From: Aminobacter carboxidus
GTDB lineage: Bacteria; Pseudomonadota; Alphaproteobacteria; Rhizobiales; Rhizobiaceae
Assembly (NCBI RefSeq): GCF_014863355.1
Contig: NZ_JACZEP010000007.1
Span: 287,997-351,996, forward strand
DNA length: 64,000 nucleotides
Direction of reading: 5' to 3'
The first letter of the stretch is position 1, and each line of letters begins with the position of its first letter. The position numbers and the translations under genes are program-made. The notes beneath the pieces are model-generated. The model had not been told where the DNA came from. It saw nothing but the letters and a program-made list of their open reading frames with translations, and made no database searches. This document shows positions 38,372 to 47,448 of the stretch, piece after piece.

Positions 38372-38422
38372 AGAGCATGATCCCGAAAAGTGGAAACCGG
38401 TTTTCGGAAAAGATCATGTTCC
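38372..38422. repeat. Rhizobial palindromic intergenic element (RIME-like)
   Basis: An approximately 50-base imperfect palindrome with outer arms AGCATGATC and GATCATGTT and inner arms CCGAAAA and TTTTCGG. This sequence family is widespread between genes in rhizobial chromosomes. Here it sits between convergent genes, where the hairpin could stabilise or end both transcripts. Confidence 0.8.
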
Positions 38423-38440
38423 AACAACGAGGCTCCACCG

Positions 38441-39202
38441 CTACACCTTGATACGCCAGCCGGTCCTGAAGATCCACCACACGGCTGCAAGGCAGGCGGC
38501 CAGGAACACCAACGTCATGCCCAGGCTGATACCTACATTGACGTCCGATACGCCGAAGAAGCTCCAGCGGAAGCCGCTGACCAGGTAGACCACCGGGTTG
38601 AACAGCGACACCGTGCGCCAGAACGGCGGCAGCATGTCGATGGAGTAGAAGCTGCCACCCAGGAAGGTCAGCGGGGTGATGATCAGCAGCGGCACCAGCT
38701 GCAGCTGCTCGAAACTGCGCGCCCAGATGCCGATAATGAAGCCGAACAGGCTGAAGGTCACTGCCGTCAGCACCAAAAACAGCAGCATCCAGACTGGATG
38801 CTGGACCTGCAGCGGCACGAACAGCGCCGCGGTCGCCAGGATGATCAACCCGAGGATGATCGACTTGGACGCCGCCGCCCCGACATAGGCGATGACGATC
38901 TCCAGATACGACACCGGTGCTGACAAAAGCTCGTAGATGGTGCCGACGAATTTCGGGAAATAGATGCCGAACGAGGCGTTGGAGATGCTCTGGGTCAGAA
39001 GCGACAGCATGACCAGGCCGGGCACGATGAAGGCGCCGTAGCTGATGCCGTTGATCTCGCTGATGCGCGAGCCGATGGCAGCGCCAAAGACGACAAAATA
39101 GAGCGAGGTCGAGATGACGGGCGAAACGATGCTTTGCAGCAGCGTGCGCCAGGTGCGCGCCATTTCAAACAGATAGATTGCGCGGATCGCGTAAAAATTC
39201 AT
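38441..39202 (-). CDS. ABC-2 type exporter permease (YadH-like)
   Basis: A 253-residue membrane protein with six hydrophobic segments and the ABC-2 signature [31 protein letters not shown] split across residues 185-215. Its closest remembered relative is E. coli YadH, partner of YadG. Overlaps the ATPase gene by four bases. Substrate unknown. Confidence 0.88.
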   Translation of the reverse strand: MNFYAIRAIYLFEMARTWRTLLQSIVSPVISTSLYFVVFGAAIGSRISEINGISYGAFIVPGLVMLSLLTQSISNASFGIYFPKFVGTIYELLSAPVSYLEIVIAYVGAAASKSIILGLIILATAALFVPLQVQHPVWMLLFLVLTAVTFSLFGFIIGIWARSFEQLQLVPLLIITPLTFLGGSFYSIDMLPPFWRTVSLFNPVVYLVSGFRWSFFGVSDVNVGISLGMTLVFLAACLAAVWWIFRTGWRIKV

Positions 39203-40134
39203 CGCCGTTCACTCACCAGATTGACGAAAATCTCTTCAAGCGAGCTCTGCTTGGTCTGCAGGTCGCGGAAGCGGATTCCGGCGTCGTTGAGGTCCTTGAG
39301 CAGTGCCGTGATGCCAGTCCGCTCGCCTTGGGTGTCGTAGGTGTAGACGAGCTCGTTGCCGTCTTCGGACAGTTCGAGCCCATGGCTTGAGAGTGCCTGC
39401 GGCACCTGCTCCAGCGGCTGCTGCAGCTGCAGCGTCAGCTGCTTGCGGCCAAGCTTGCGCATCAGCTCGGCCTTGTCCTCGACCAGGATGATCTCGCCAT
39501 GGCTGATGACGCCGACGCGGTCGGCCATCTGCTCGGCTTCCTCGATGTAGTGCGTGGTCAGTATGATGGTGACGCCGGTTTCGCGCAGCAGACGCACCAC
39601 CTCCCACATGTCACGCCTCAGCTCGACATCGACGCCGGCTGTCGGCTCGTCGAGGAACAGGATCTGCGGTTCGTGCGACAGCGCCTTGGCGATCATCACC
39701 CGGCGCTTCATGCCGCCCGACAGCGTGATGATCTTGCTGTCCTTCTTGTCCCACAGCGACAGGTCCTTGAGGATCTTTTCGATGTGGGCCGGATTGGCCG
39801 GCTTGCCGAACAGGCCGCGGCTGAAGCTGACAGTCGCCCACACCGTCTCGAAGGCGTCGGTGGTCAGCTCCTGCGGCACCAGGCCGATCAGGGTGCGCGC
39901 CGCGCGATAGTCGCGAACGATGTCGTGGCCATCGGCAAGCACTGTGCCAGAGGTCGGATTGACGATGCCGCAGATGACGCTGATCAGCGTCGTCTTGCCG
40001 GCCCCGTTGGGCCCGAGCAGCGCAAAGATCTCGCCGCGGCGAATATCCAGGTTGATGTCCTTCAGCGCCGAAAAGCCCGACGCATAGGTCTTGGAAAGAT
40101 TGGAAACGGAAATAATCGGCTGCATGACGATCAT
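39199..40134 (-). CDS. ABC-2 type exporter ATPase (YadG-like)
   Basis: A 311-residue ATPase: Walker [10 protein letters not shown] near residue 44, Q-loop VPQEL, signature LSGGMKRR, Walker [13 protein letters not shown] and switch [12 protein letters not shown]-terminal extension (about 235-311) follows, as in YadG. It energises the permease encoded at 38441-39202. A second ATG at 40125 is equally possible; a long open upstream extension to 40389 is rejected because homology starts at about [12 protein letters not shown]. Confidence 0.92.
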   Translation of the reverse strand: MIVMQPIISVSNLSKTYASGFSALKDINLDIRRGEIFALLGPNGAGKTTLISVICGIVNPTSGTVLADGHDIVRDYRAARTLIGLVPQELTTDAFETVWATVSFSRGLFGKPANPAHIEKILKDLSLWDKKDSKIITLSGGMKRRVMIAKALSHEPQILFLDEPTAGVDVELRRDMWEVVRLLRETGVTIILTTHYIEEAEQMADRVGVISHGEIILVEDKAELMRKLGRKQLTLQLQQPLEQVPQALSSHGLELSEDGNELVYTYDTQGERTGITALLKDLNDAGIRFRDLQTKQSSLEEIFVNLVSERR

Positions 40135-40336
40135 CACTTCAGCTGGGAATGAGAAGGAAAGACGCAAAAAATGCCGGCGGGGGCGGCCGGTTCTGAGGTT
40201 AGCGGAATATATGGGCTGACACCCGTCGAACAAGGGTCGTGGTGACACCTCCTGACATTGTCCCTGTGCACCGCCGTCAGCCGGCCTTGACGGGCGCACC
40301 GCACTTCCCCAACAGTCCGCCCAGGGGGAGACTGCA

Positions 40337-41269
40337 ATGCCGTTCGACACCACAACCACGCTTGCCTCTCCGACCGGGGCAAAACTCAATCTCTACTTCA
40401 GGCGCGCCGACGCCCCTGCCCGCGCCGTTGTCCAGATCAATCACGGCCTCGCCGAGCATGGTGCGCGCTACGCCCGTTTCGCCGATTTCCTGGCCGCGCG
40501 GGGCTGTCATGTATATGCACACGACCATCGCGGCCATGGCGCGACCACGGCCGCCGATGCGCCCAGGGGCCGTTTCGCCGGCAAGAACGGCCTGGAAATC
40601 GTGGTCGCCGATATCGCCGCGATACATGACCACATCGCCGAACAGCATCCTGGCCTGCCGGTGATCATCTTCGGTCATTCGATGGGCGGGCTGATGGCGC
40701 TCAACTTCGTCTTGCGTCACTCCGAGCGCGTTGCCGCCGCCGCCATCTGGAACGCCAATTTTTCCGCCGGCATCCTCGGTCGGCTGGCCCAGGCTATCCT
40801 CGCCTTCGAGCGCTTCCGGCTCGGCTCGGACGTGCCCTCCCGCATGCTGCCGAAGCTGACCTTCGGCGATTGGGCCAAGAAGATCCCCAACCGACGCACC
40901 GAATTCGACTGGCTATCGCGCGATGTCTCAGAGGTCGACGCCTATGTCGCCGACCCGCTCTGTGGCTGGGATGCTTCAGTGTCGATGTGGATCAATGTCT
41001 TCGACCTCGTCTTCGCCGGTGCCAATGACGGTAACTTCGCCAAGGTGCGCAAGGATTTGCCGTTCAATCTCGTCGGCGGCCAGCGCGACCCCGCAACCGA
41101 TGGCGGCAAGGCCGTCGAGGCGCTGGCGGCACGCATGCGCCGGATGGGCTTTTCGAATCTCGTTTCAAAGGTTTACGCCGAGACCCGCCACGAAAGCCTG
41201 AACGAGATCAACCGCGACGCCGTGATGGCCGATTTCGGCGCCTGGCTTGACCGGACGCTTCCCCGGTGA
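40337..41269 (+). CDS. Alpha/beta hydrolase, monoacylglycerol lipase-like
   Basis: A 310-residue serine hydrolase of the lysophospholipase/monoacylglycerol lipase group, with the oxyanion region [23 protein letters not shown] and the nucleophile S115 in GHSMGG. The C-terminal catalytic histidine is probably in ETRHESLNE. No signal peptide, so it should be cytosolic. GGGGAG precedes the ATG by seven bases. Substrate is inferred from the family only. Confidence 0.87.
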   Translation: MPFDTTTTLASPTGAKLNLYFRRADAPARAVVQINHGLAEHGARYARFADFLAARGCHVYAHDHRGHGATTAADAPRGRFAGKNGLEIVVADIAAIHDHIAEQHPGLPVIIFGHSMGGLMALNFVLRHSERVAAAAIWNANFSAGILGRLAQAILAFERFRLGSDVPSRMLPKLTFGDWAKKIPNRRTEFDWLSRDVSEVDAYVADPLCGWDASVSMWINVFDLVFAGANDGNFAKVRKDLPFNLVGGQRDPATDGGKAVEALAARMRRMGFSNLVSKVYAETRHESLNEINRDAVMADFGAWLDRTLPR

Positions 41270-41328
41270 GCGGCTGGGCTGGCCCAGTGCAACGCTGTGG
41301 CGGCAAATCGGGACTCCTGTTAGAGCCA

Positions 41329-41340
41329 ATTGTGTACAAT
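41329..41340. promoter_or_regulatory. Palindrome upstream of the CoA-transferase operon (possible GntR-type operator)
   Basis: ATTGTGTACAAT is a 12-base dyad with one mismatch, 26-37 bases before the CoA-transferase ATG, where an operator would overlap the promoter. The shape TTGTnnACAA is common for FCD-type GntR regulators, but no such gene is in the window. Confidence 0.35.
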
Positions 41341-41365
41341 CTGCTGAAATGACCTCTGGTGCCTC

Positions 41366-42541
41366 ATGAATAATCCGCCTCTTCACGGTGTCCGCGTCAT
41401 CGAACTTGCCCGCATCCTCGCCGGGCCTTGGGCCGGGCAATTGCTGGCTGATCTAGGCGCAGACGTCATCAAGGTCGAGAACCCCGACGGCGGCGACGAC
41501 ACCCGCAAATGGGGCCCGCCCTTCGTTACCTCCCATGACGGTGAAAACCTCTCGGCGGCCTATTATCACTCATGCAACCGCGGCAAGCGCTCGATCGCGG
41601 TCGATTTCTCGACGCCTGAAGGCGCCGAGATCGTGCGCAAGCTTGTCGCCGACGCCGATGTTGTAATCGAGAACTTCAAACTCGGCGGCCTCAAGAAATA
41701 CGGCCTCGACTATGACAGCCTGAAGAAGATCAATCCGAAGCTCGTCTATTGCTCGATCACCGGCTTCGGCCAGGACGGGCCTTATGCCGCCCGCGCCGGC
41801 TACGATTTCATCGTCCAGGGCATGTCGGGCCTGATGTCGATCACCGGCCCGGCCGGCGGCGAGCCGCAGAAGGTCGGCGTCGCCGTCACCGACATCTTCA
41901 CCGGACTCTATTCGGTCATCGCCATCCAGGCAGCGCTGCGCCACGCCGAGGCCACCGGCCAGGGCCAGCATGTCGACATGGCCTTGTTCGACGCCCAGAT
42001 GTCGGTGCTCGCCAACCAGAACCTGAATTACCTGGTCTCGGGCAATTCGCCGGTGCAGATGGGCAACGCCCACCCCAACATCTCGCCCTACGAGGTACTG
42101 CCGGTGCGTGACGGGCATTTCATCCTTGCCGTCGGCAATGACGGCCAGTTCCAGAAGTTCTGCGCCATCGTCGGCCTCGAAGCCATCGCCACCGACCCGC
42201 TTTTCGCCACCAATTCAGCCCGCGTCGCCAATCGTGTCGCCCTGCGCGAAAAGATCGTCGCAGCCTTGGCCGGCTTCGGCCGCGAGGAGTTGCTGGCAAA
42301 GCTCGAAGCGTCAGGTGTGCCTGCAAGCCCGATCAACACCATCGGCCAGGCCTTCGCCGACCCGCAGGCGATCGCGCGCGGCATGCGCATGGACCTCGAC
42401 GACGGCCACGGCAACAAACTGCCGTCGGTGCGCGCCCCGATGGTCATGTCCGAAACCCCGCTCGCCTATGACCGCCCATCGCCCCGCCTCGGGCAACACA
42501 CTGCAGAGATCCTTGCCGAACTGGAGAAGCGTGCGAAATGA
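41366..42541 (+). CDS. Class III CoA-transferase (CaiB/BaiF family)
   Basis: Moves CoA between carboxylic acids through an aspartyl intermediate. The 391-residue protein starts with VRVIELARILAGPWAGQLLADLGADVIKVE and has RGKRSIAVDF and the likely catalytic aspartate in VAVTDIFTGLYS. It resembles succinyl-CoA:glutarate CoA-transferases, but substrate is not assignable. Its stop overlaps the ThDP-enzyme start by four bases (ATGA). Confidence 0.88.
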   Translation: MNNPPLHGVRVIELARILAGPWAGQLLADLGADVIKVENPDGGDDTRKWGPPFVTSHDGENLSAAYYHSCNRGKRSIAVDFSTPEGAEIVRKLVADADVVIENFKLGGLKKYGLDYDSLKKINPKLVYCSITGFGQDGPYAARAGYDFIVQGMSGLMSITGPAGGEPQKVGVAVTDIFTGLYSVIAIQAALRHAEATGQGQHVDMALFDAQMSVLANQNLNYLVSGNSPVQMGNAHPNISPYEVLPVRDGHFILAVGNDGQFQKFCAIVGLEAIATDPLFATNSARVANRVALREKIVAALAGFGREELLAKLEASGVPASPINTIGQAFADPQAIARGMRMDLDDGHGNKLPSVRAPMVMSETPLAYDRPSPRLGQHTAEILAELEKRAK

Positions 42542-44190
42542 AGACCGGCGGAAAACTGATCGTCGACGCGCTCGAAGCCAATGGCGTCGACCGCATCTAT
42601 TGCGTGCCGGGCGAATCCTACCTGGCCGTGCTCGATGCGCTTCATGACTCCAAAATCCAGAGCGTCGTTTGTCGCCAGGAAGGCGGTGCTGCGATGATGG
42701 CCGACTGCCATGGCCGCCTGACCGGGAAGCCGGGCATCTGCTTCGTCACCCGCGGCCCCGGCGCCACTAATGCCTCCGCCGGCGTCCACATCGCCATGCA
42801 GGATTCGATCCCGATGATCCTGTTCATCGGCCAGGTGGCGAGCCACGCCAAGGAGCGCGAGGCCTTCCAGGAGGTCAATTACCGCCGCTTCTTCGGCGAT
42901 ATCGCCAAATGGGTCGTTGAGATCGACGATGCCGCGCGCATTCCCGAGCTGCTCACCCGCGCCTTTTCGGTGGCGACCTCGGGCCGTCCGGGCCCGGTGG
43001 TCATCTCGCTGCCTGAGGACATGCTGACCAGCGAGGTCGAGGCTCCTGCAGTCCTGCCCGCCGTAGCGGTGGAAACCCACCCGGGCGAGGCCGAACTGGA
43101 CCGGGTCGAAGCGTTGCTCAACGCGGCCAAGCGGCCGTTCGTCATTCTCGGCGGCACGCGCTGGGATCACCGTCTTGCATTCAATGACATCCAGGCGATC
43201 GCCGAGAGCTGGTCGCTGCCGGTCGGCGTCTCGTTCCGGCGCCAGATGCTGTTCGATCACCTACACCCCAACTATGCCGGCGACGTCGGCATCGGCATCA
43301 ACCCAAAACTCGGCGCGCGCATCAAGGACGCCGACCTTGTCCTTTTGATCGGCGGCCGCTTCGGCGAAATGCCTTCGTCCGACTACACCCTGCTCAAGAG
43401 CCCCTATCCCGACCAGCAACTGGTGCATGTCCATGCCGACCCTGACGAACTCGGCCGCGTCTATCGGCCGACGATCGCCATCAACGCCTCGCCGGCGACC
43501 TTCGTGCGGGCCTTCGCCAGGCGCAAGGGCCCGGCGGCACCAGGCTGGGCCGAGGAGACAAAGAAGGCGCATGCCGACTACCTCGCCTGGTCGACCCCGC
43601 CGCTCACCGGCCCCGGCCCCGTCCAGATGGGTCCGATCATGAACTGGCTGGAAAAGATCCTGCCCGAAGACGCGATCCTGACCAATGGCGCCGGCAACTA
43701 CGCCACCTGGGTGCATCGTTTCCATCGCTTCCGCCGTTACGCCACGCAGGCGGCGCCGACGTCCGGCTCGATGGGCTACGGCACGCCGGCAGCAGTCGCT
43801 GCCAAGGGCCTGTTTCCCGACCGCGAGGTCATCGCCTTCGCCGGCGACGGCTGCTTCATGATGAACGGCCAGGAATTCGCCACCGCCGTGCAATACGGCT
43901 TGCCGATCATCGTGATCGTCGTCAACAACGGCATCTACGGCACCATCCGCATGCACCAGGAGCGCGAATATCCCGGCCGCGTCGAGGCGACAGACCTCAA
44001 GAACCCTGACTTCGCAGCCCTTGCGCGTGCCTATGGCGGACATGGCGAAACGGTGCGCGAGACAGACGAATTCGCGCCCGCCTTCGAACGCGCACGCGCC
44101 AGCGGCAAGCCATCGATCATCGAGATCAAGCTCGATCCCGAAGCGATCACGCCGACACGCACGCTGAGCGACATCAGGGACAGGCGCTGA
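42538..44190 (+). CDS. Thiamine diphosphate-dependent enzyme (acetolactate synthase-like)
   Basis: A 550-residue three-domain ThDP enzyme. The catalytic glutamate is in CRQEGGAAMMA (about residue 45), the central domain covers about 190-320, and the ThDP-binding motif runs FAGDGCFMMNGQEF to VVNNGIYGTI. It looks closer to acetolactate-synthase-like decarboxylases than to oxalyl-CoA decarboxylase, despite the CoA-transferase partner. Coupled to that gene, it probably acts on the 2-oxo acid or acyl-CoA made there; the pathway is unknown. Confidence 0.85.
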   Translation: MKTGGKLIVDALEANGVDRIYCVPGESYLAVLDALHDSKIQSVVCRQEGGAAMMADCHGRLTGKPGICFVTRGPGATNASAGVHIAMQDSIPMILFIGQVASHAKEREAFQEVNYRRFFGDIAKWVVEIDDAARIPELLTRAFSVATSGRPGPVVISLPEDMLTSEVEAPAVLPAVAVETHPGEAELDRVEALLNAAKRPFVILGGTRWDHRLAFNDIQAIAESWSLPVGVSFRRQMLFDHLHPNYAGDVGIGINPKLGARIKDADLVLLIGGRFGEMPSSDYTLLKSPYPDQQLVHVHADPDELGRVYRPTIAINASPATFVRAFARRKGPAAPGWAEETKKAHADYLAWSTPPLTGPGPVQMGPIMNWLEKILPEDAILTNGAGNYATWVHRFHRFRRYATQAAPTSGSMGYGTPAAVAAKGLFPDREVIAFAGDGCFMMNGQEFATAVQYGLPIIVIVVNNGIYGTIRMHQEREYPGRVEATDLKNPDFAALARAYGGHGETVRETDEFAPAFERARASGKPSIIEIKLDPEAITPTRTLSDIRDRR

Positions 44191-44248
44191 GTATTGCAGC
44201 GGGGCTAGGCAAACCTTGCCCCGTACGCGGAGAAAAGGCTTGCCTCCG

Positions 44249-44405
44249 ACAAGTGGACTTGCCCAAGGCGACAAGTGAGACTTGCCGCCGGGGAACAAGT
44301 CGAACTTGCCAAGGGACAAGTGGAACTTGCCCCAGGGGACAAGTGCGACTTGCCCCAGGGGACAAGTGCGACTTGCCCCAGGGGACAAGTGCGACTTGCC
44401 CCGAG
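44249..44405. repeat. Seven tandem ~23-bp palindromic repeats
   Basis: ACAAGT recurs at 44249, 44271, 44295, 44316, 44339, 44362 and 44385 (steps 22, 24, 21, 23, 23, 23). Each unit is a dyad, CAAGTnnnACTTG, bracketed by G-runs and C-runs; the last three are GGGGACAAGTGCGACTTGCC with identical 23-base spacing. The array fills most of the 307-base gap before the GT2 gene. Open frames through it on both strands are artefacts of the repeat. Confidence 0.92.
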
Positions 44406-44497
44406 GAAAGGCGCAACCATCGTGGCAAATGGGTGGCTTTGGTGCTATTGAAGCCGCGAATTTCGCCATCCTGTCGTAACCTTCCCCAGGCAAACTG

Positions 44498-45214
44498 ATG
44501 ATTTCAATCGTCATTCCGTGCAAGAACGAGGCTGAGAACCTGCCGATCCTGGTCGGCGAGGTCCATGCCGCGATGACCGGCCGCGACTACGAGATCATCG
44601 TCGTCGACGATGGTTCAACAGACCGCACGCCAGAGGTTCTGGCCGAACTCGCACGCAGCGCCGGCCGCCTGCGCCATGTCAGGCACGACCGTTCCGCTGG
44701 CCAGAGTGCGGCCGTCCGCTCGGGCGTTTTCGCCGCCAAGGGCGACATCGTCGTGACCATGGACGGCGATGGCCAGAACGATCCGGCCTACCTGCCCAAG
44801 CTCGCCGACGCACTCGTTGCTGCCGGCCCCGCCGTCGGCATCGCCGCCGGCCAGCGCCTCAAGCGCACCGACACCAAGCTCAAGCAGTTGTCCTCGCGCT
44901 TTGCCAACGGCCTGCGCGAGATGATTCTGCACGACGGCACCCGCGACTCGGGCTGCGGCCTCAAGGCCTTGCACACCGAGCTGTTCCGCCAGCTGCCATT
45001 CTTCGACGGCTGGCATCGCTATTTGCCGGCACTCGCCCTGCGCGAAGGCCGTGGCGTCGTCCATGTCGACGTCGTCGACCGCTCGCGCATCCACGGCAAA
45101 TCCAACTACGGCATTCTCGATCGCGGCCTGCGCGGCATTCTCGATCTCTTCGGCGTGTGGTGGCTGCGCCGCCGCCGCAAGGTCGTGCCATCAGTCACGG
45201 AGCTTGGCCAATGA
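44498..45214 (+). CDS. GT2 glycosyltransferase (polyprenyl-phosphate sugar synthase-like)
   Basis: A 238-residue GT-A enzyme with VIPCKNEAENLP, the nucleotide-binding DDGSTDRT and the metal-binding MDGDGQND. No transmembrane domain follows, as in soluble dolichol-phosphate mannose synthases. With the LAB_N and GT39 genes it likely charges undecaprenyl phosphate with a sugar for transfer in the periplasm, as ArnC or rhizobial RgtE does. The sugar is unknown. The LAB_N gene overlaps its stop by four bases. Confidence 0.85.
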   Translation: MISIVIPCKNEAENLPILVGEVHAAMTGRDYEIIVVDDGSTDRTPEVLAELARSAGRLRHVRHDRSAGQSAAVRSGVFAAKGDIVVTMDGDGQNDPAYLPKLADALVAAGPAVGIAAGQRLKRTDTKLKQLSSRFANGLREMILHDGTRDSGCGLKALHTELFRQLPFFDGWHRYLPALALREGRGVVHVDVVDRSRIHGKSNYGILDRGLRGILDLFGVWWLRRRRKVVPSVTELGQ

Positions 45215-45540
45215 ACCTGATCTCGGACCTCGGCACCTGGCTGCACGACGTCTTCATCGCCCAGTTCGACGGCTGGATCCTGCTCGGCTTCGTTGCCCAG
45301 GGCTTCTTCACCATGCGCTTCGTCGTGCAGTGGCTCGCCTCCGAGCGTGCCAAGCGCTCGGTCGTGCCGATCGCCTTCTGGTTCTTCTCGCTCGGCGGCG
45401 GCGCCCTGCTTTTGATCTACGCCATCAAGCGCCAGGACCCGGTGTTCATCGCCGGCCAGGGGCTCGGCCTGTTCATCTACATCCGCAATCTCTGGCTGAT
45501 CGCCAATGAGCGGCGTCTGGCCATGTCCAAGACGGACTGA
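45211..45540 (+). CDS. LAB_N (lipid-A-disaccharide synthase N-terminal domain) membrane protein
   Basis: A 109-residue protein with three predicted helices, starting MNLISDLGTWLHDVFIAQFD. It matches the LAB_N family, which accompanies GT2/GT39 lipid modification genes. Probably a membrane partner or flippase-like subunit in delivering polyprenyl-linked sugar. Start 45211 is fixed by the ATGA overlap; the open frame from 45157 is antisense noise within GT2. Confidence 0.85.
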   Translation: MNLISDLGTWLHDVFIAQFDGWILLGFVAQGFFTMRFVVQWLASERAKRSVVPIAFWFFSLGGGALLLIYAIKRQDPVFIAGQGLGLFIYIRNLWLIANERRLAMSKTD

Positions 45541-45548
45541 TCACGGGC

Positions 45549-47237
45549 ATGTCGACTTCCGGAATCAAAACCTCCGCAACGTCCCGCAAGACGTTGTCGC
45601 CGCTGACTTATCTTCTGCTGGCGCTGCTCGCGCTGTTTGCCTTCGCGCCGGGCACTTCCACCCTGCCGCCGACCGATCGCGACGAGTCGCGCTTCGTTCA
45701 GGCAACCAAGCAGATGGTCGAGAGCGGCGACTATGTCGACATCCGTTTCCAGGACGTGCCGCGCTACAAGAAGCCCGCCGGCATCTACTGGCTGCAGTCG
45801 ACCGCAGTGCTGCTGAGCGGCCAGGATAGTGATGCCCCGATCTGGGTCTACCGGCTGATCTCGGTGCTCGCCGGCACCTTCTCGGTGCTGGCGCTTGCCT
45901 TCGTCGGCGACCGCATGTTCGGCCGAACCGCTGGCGTCATATCAGGCCTCGGCATGATGGGCATCCTGATGCTCGGCGTCGAAGCCCGCATCGCCAAGAC
46001 CGACGCGACCTTGCTCGCCACCGCACTGCTTGCCCAGGCCGCGCTTGCCACCATCTATCTCGGCCACAAGGCCGGCAGGCAGCAGGGTCGTGCCCATTGG
46101 TGGTTCTGGGTAGCCCAGGGCCTGTCGATCCTGATCAAGGGACCGGTCATCCCCTTCATGAGCGTGCTGACCATTGCGGCCATCGCCATCTTCGACCGCG
46201 ACCGCTCGTGGCTGCGCAAGCTGAAGCCCCTCCCAGGCATCCTGCTCACGCTTCTGGTCGCCGCCCCCTGGCTGATCCTGATCACGCTCAAGACCGGCAG
46301 CGCATTCTGGCAGGAATCGGTCGGCAAGGACCTGTTGAGCAAGGTTGGCTCCGGTCAGGAGTCGCACGGCTTCCCGCCCGGTTATTATTTCCTGACCTAT
46401 TCGCTGTTCATGTGGCCCTTCGCGCTTGTCGCGCTCGAAGGTGGTCTCAAGGCGCTCAAGCGCTTCCGTGAGGACCCGCGCCTGTTGTTCTGCCTTGCCT
46501 GGTATCTGCCCTACTGGGTGGCCATCGAACTGATCCCGACCAAGCTGCCGCACTATGCCTTGCCGGCCTATCCGGCGATGATCCTGCTGATGGCCTGGGT
46601 GCTGACCTCCAAGTCGGCTGCCGGCATCGAGCTTTCGCGCTGGCAGCTGTGGCTGCGCCGCGCCTGCGCCTTCGGAATGTTCGGCATCAGCATTGGCCTG
46701 GCCGCCATCGCTCTTGGCATCACGCCCTATTTCCTCGGCGACTTCTCCTGGTGGGGGCTGCTCGCAGCAATACTGGTCCTGATCGCAGCCCGGTATGGCA
46801 TCGGCGCGCCCGACGGCATGGATCCGGTCAAGCGCATCGCCTTCGCCGCGGCAGCCGCCGCAGCGGTGTTCGGCGTGCTCACCTGGAAGATCCTGCCGCC
46901 GCTCAAGCCTTTGTGGCTCAGCCCACAGATATCGGAACGTTTCGAAACGTTGAAGCCCTGCCCAACTTCAGTGCTGGCTTCCGCGGGTTATGGCGAACCA
47001 AGCCTTGTCTTCCTCGCCGGCACCAACACCCAGCTGACCGACGGCAAGGGAGCAGCCGCAGCGCTCGTCGCCGATCCCGCCTGCGCCGTCGCGGTCGTCG
47101 CCGAAGTCGAGAGCAAGGCTTTCCTTGCCGCTATTCCGGGCGGTGTGAACGCACTCAGGCAGCGCGGCATCATCGAAGGCATGAACTATTCCAAGGGCGA
47201 GCCGCGCACGCTCACCTTCTACACGCTGGCGCAGTAG
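45549..47237 (+). CDS. GT39/ArnT-like integral membrane glycosyltransferase
   Basis: A 562-residue GT-C enzyme with about 11-12 helices and a periplasmic C-terminal part from about residue 440. DRDESRFVQATKQMVESGDY (first periplasmic loop, with catalytic acidic residues) and YKKPAGIYWLQ are ArnT-family hallmarks. Predicted to move a sugar from polyprenyl phosphate to lipid A or LPS core in the periplasm. Starts eight bases after LAB_N. GalA transfer, as in rhizobial RgtA-D, is one possibility. Confidence 0.88.
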   Translation: MSTSGIKTSATSRKTLSPLTYLLLALLALFAFAPGTSTLPPTDRDESRFVQATKQMVESGDYVDIRFQDVPRYKKPAGIYWLQSTAVLLSGQDSDAPIWVYRLISVLAGTFSVLALAFVGDRMFGRTAGVISGLGMMGILMLGVEARIAKTDATLLATALLAQAALATIYLGHKAGRQQGRAHWWFWVAQGLSILIKGPVIPFMSVLTIAAIAIFDRDRSWLRKLKPLPGILLTLLVAAPWLILITLKTGSAFWQESVGKDLLSKVGSGQESHGFPPGYYFLTYSLFMWPFALVALEGGLKALKRFREDPRLLFCLAWYLPYWVAIELIPTKLPHYALPAYPAMILLMAWVLTSKSAAGIELSRWQLWLRRACAFGMFGISIGLAAIALGITPYFLGDFSWWGLLAAILVLIAARYGIGAPDGMDPVKRIAFAAAAAAAVFGVLTWKILPPLKPLWLSPQISERFETLKPCPTSVLASAGYGEPSLVFLAGTNTQLTDGKGAAAALVADPACAVAVVAEVESKAFLAAIPGGVNALRQRGIIEGMNYSKGEPRTLTFYTLAQ

Positions 47238-47448
47238 GCGCGAGCGCCTCCACGCACCCGCTCGTTCCCTTCCGCTGTCCCTCGTGGCTAGTGCTTGGGC
47301 TGAACGCAAGGGCGCTTGGCGCATCATTTCCTGTTTGCCCTCGCTCCAGCAGGCAGGTCGCTGTCCAGACAAGGCACGGCTGGATATGGCCACCGGCAGA
47401 GCCTCCAACATGCCACCTTCCCACAACCAGGAGAATGGATTGACTGGC

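Noticed and set aside
44249..44405. CRISPR array
   Set aside because: Repeats are contiguous with no unique spacers of constant length and no cas genes are present.
43261..44523. 420-codon minus-strand frame with a 23-residue repeating peptide
   Set aside because: The periodic peptide results from the 23-bp DNA repeat read in three frames, and the rest is antisense to the ThDP-enzyme gene.
46649..47443. 264-codon plus-strand frame overlapping the GT39 gene
   Set aside because: Out of frame with a well-supported gene and Arg/His-rich.
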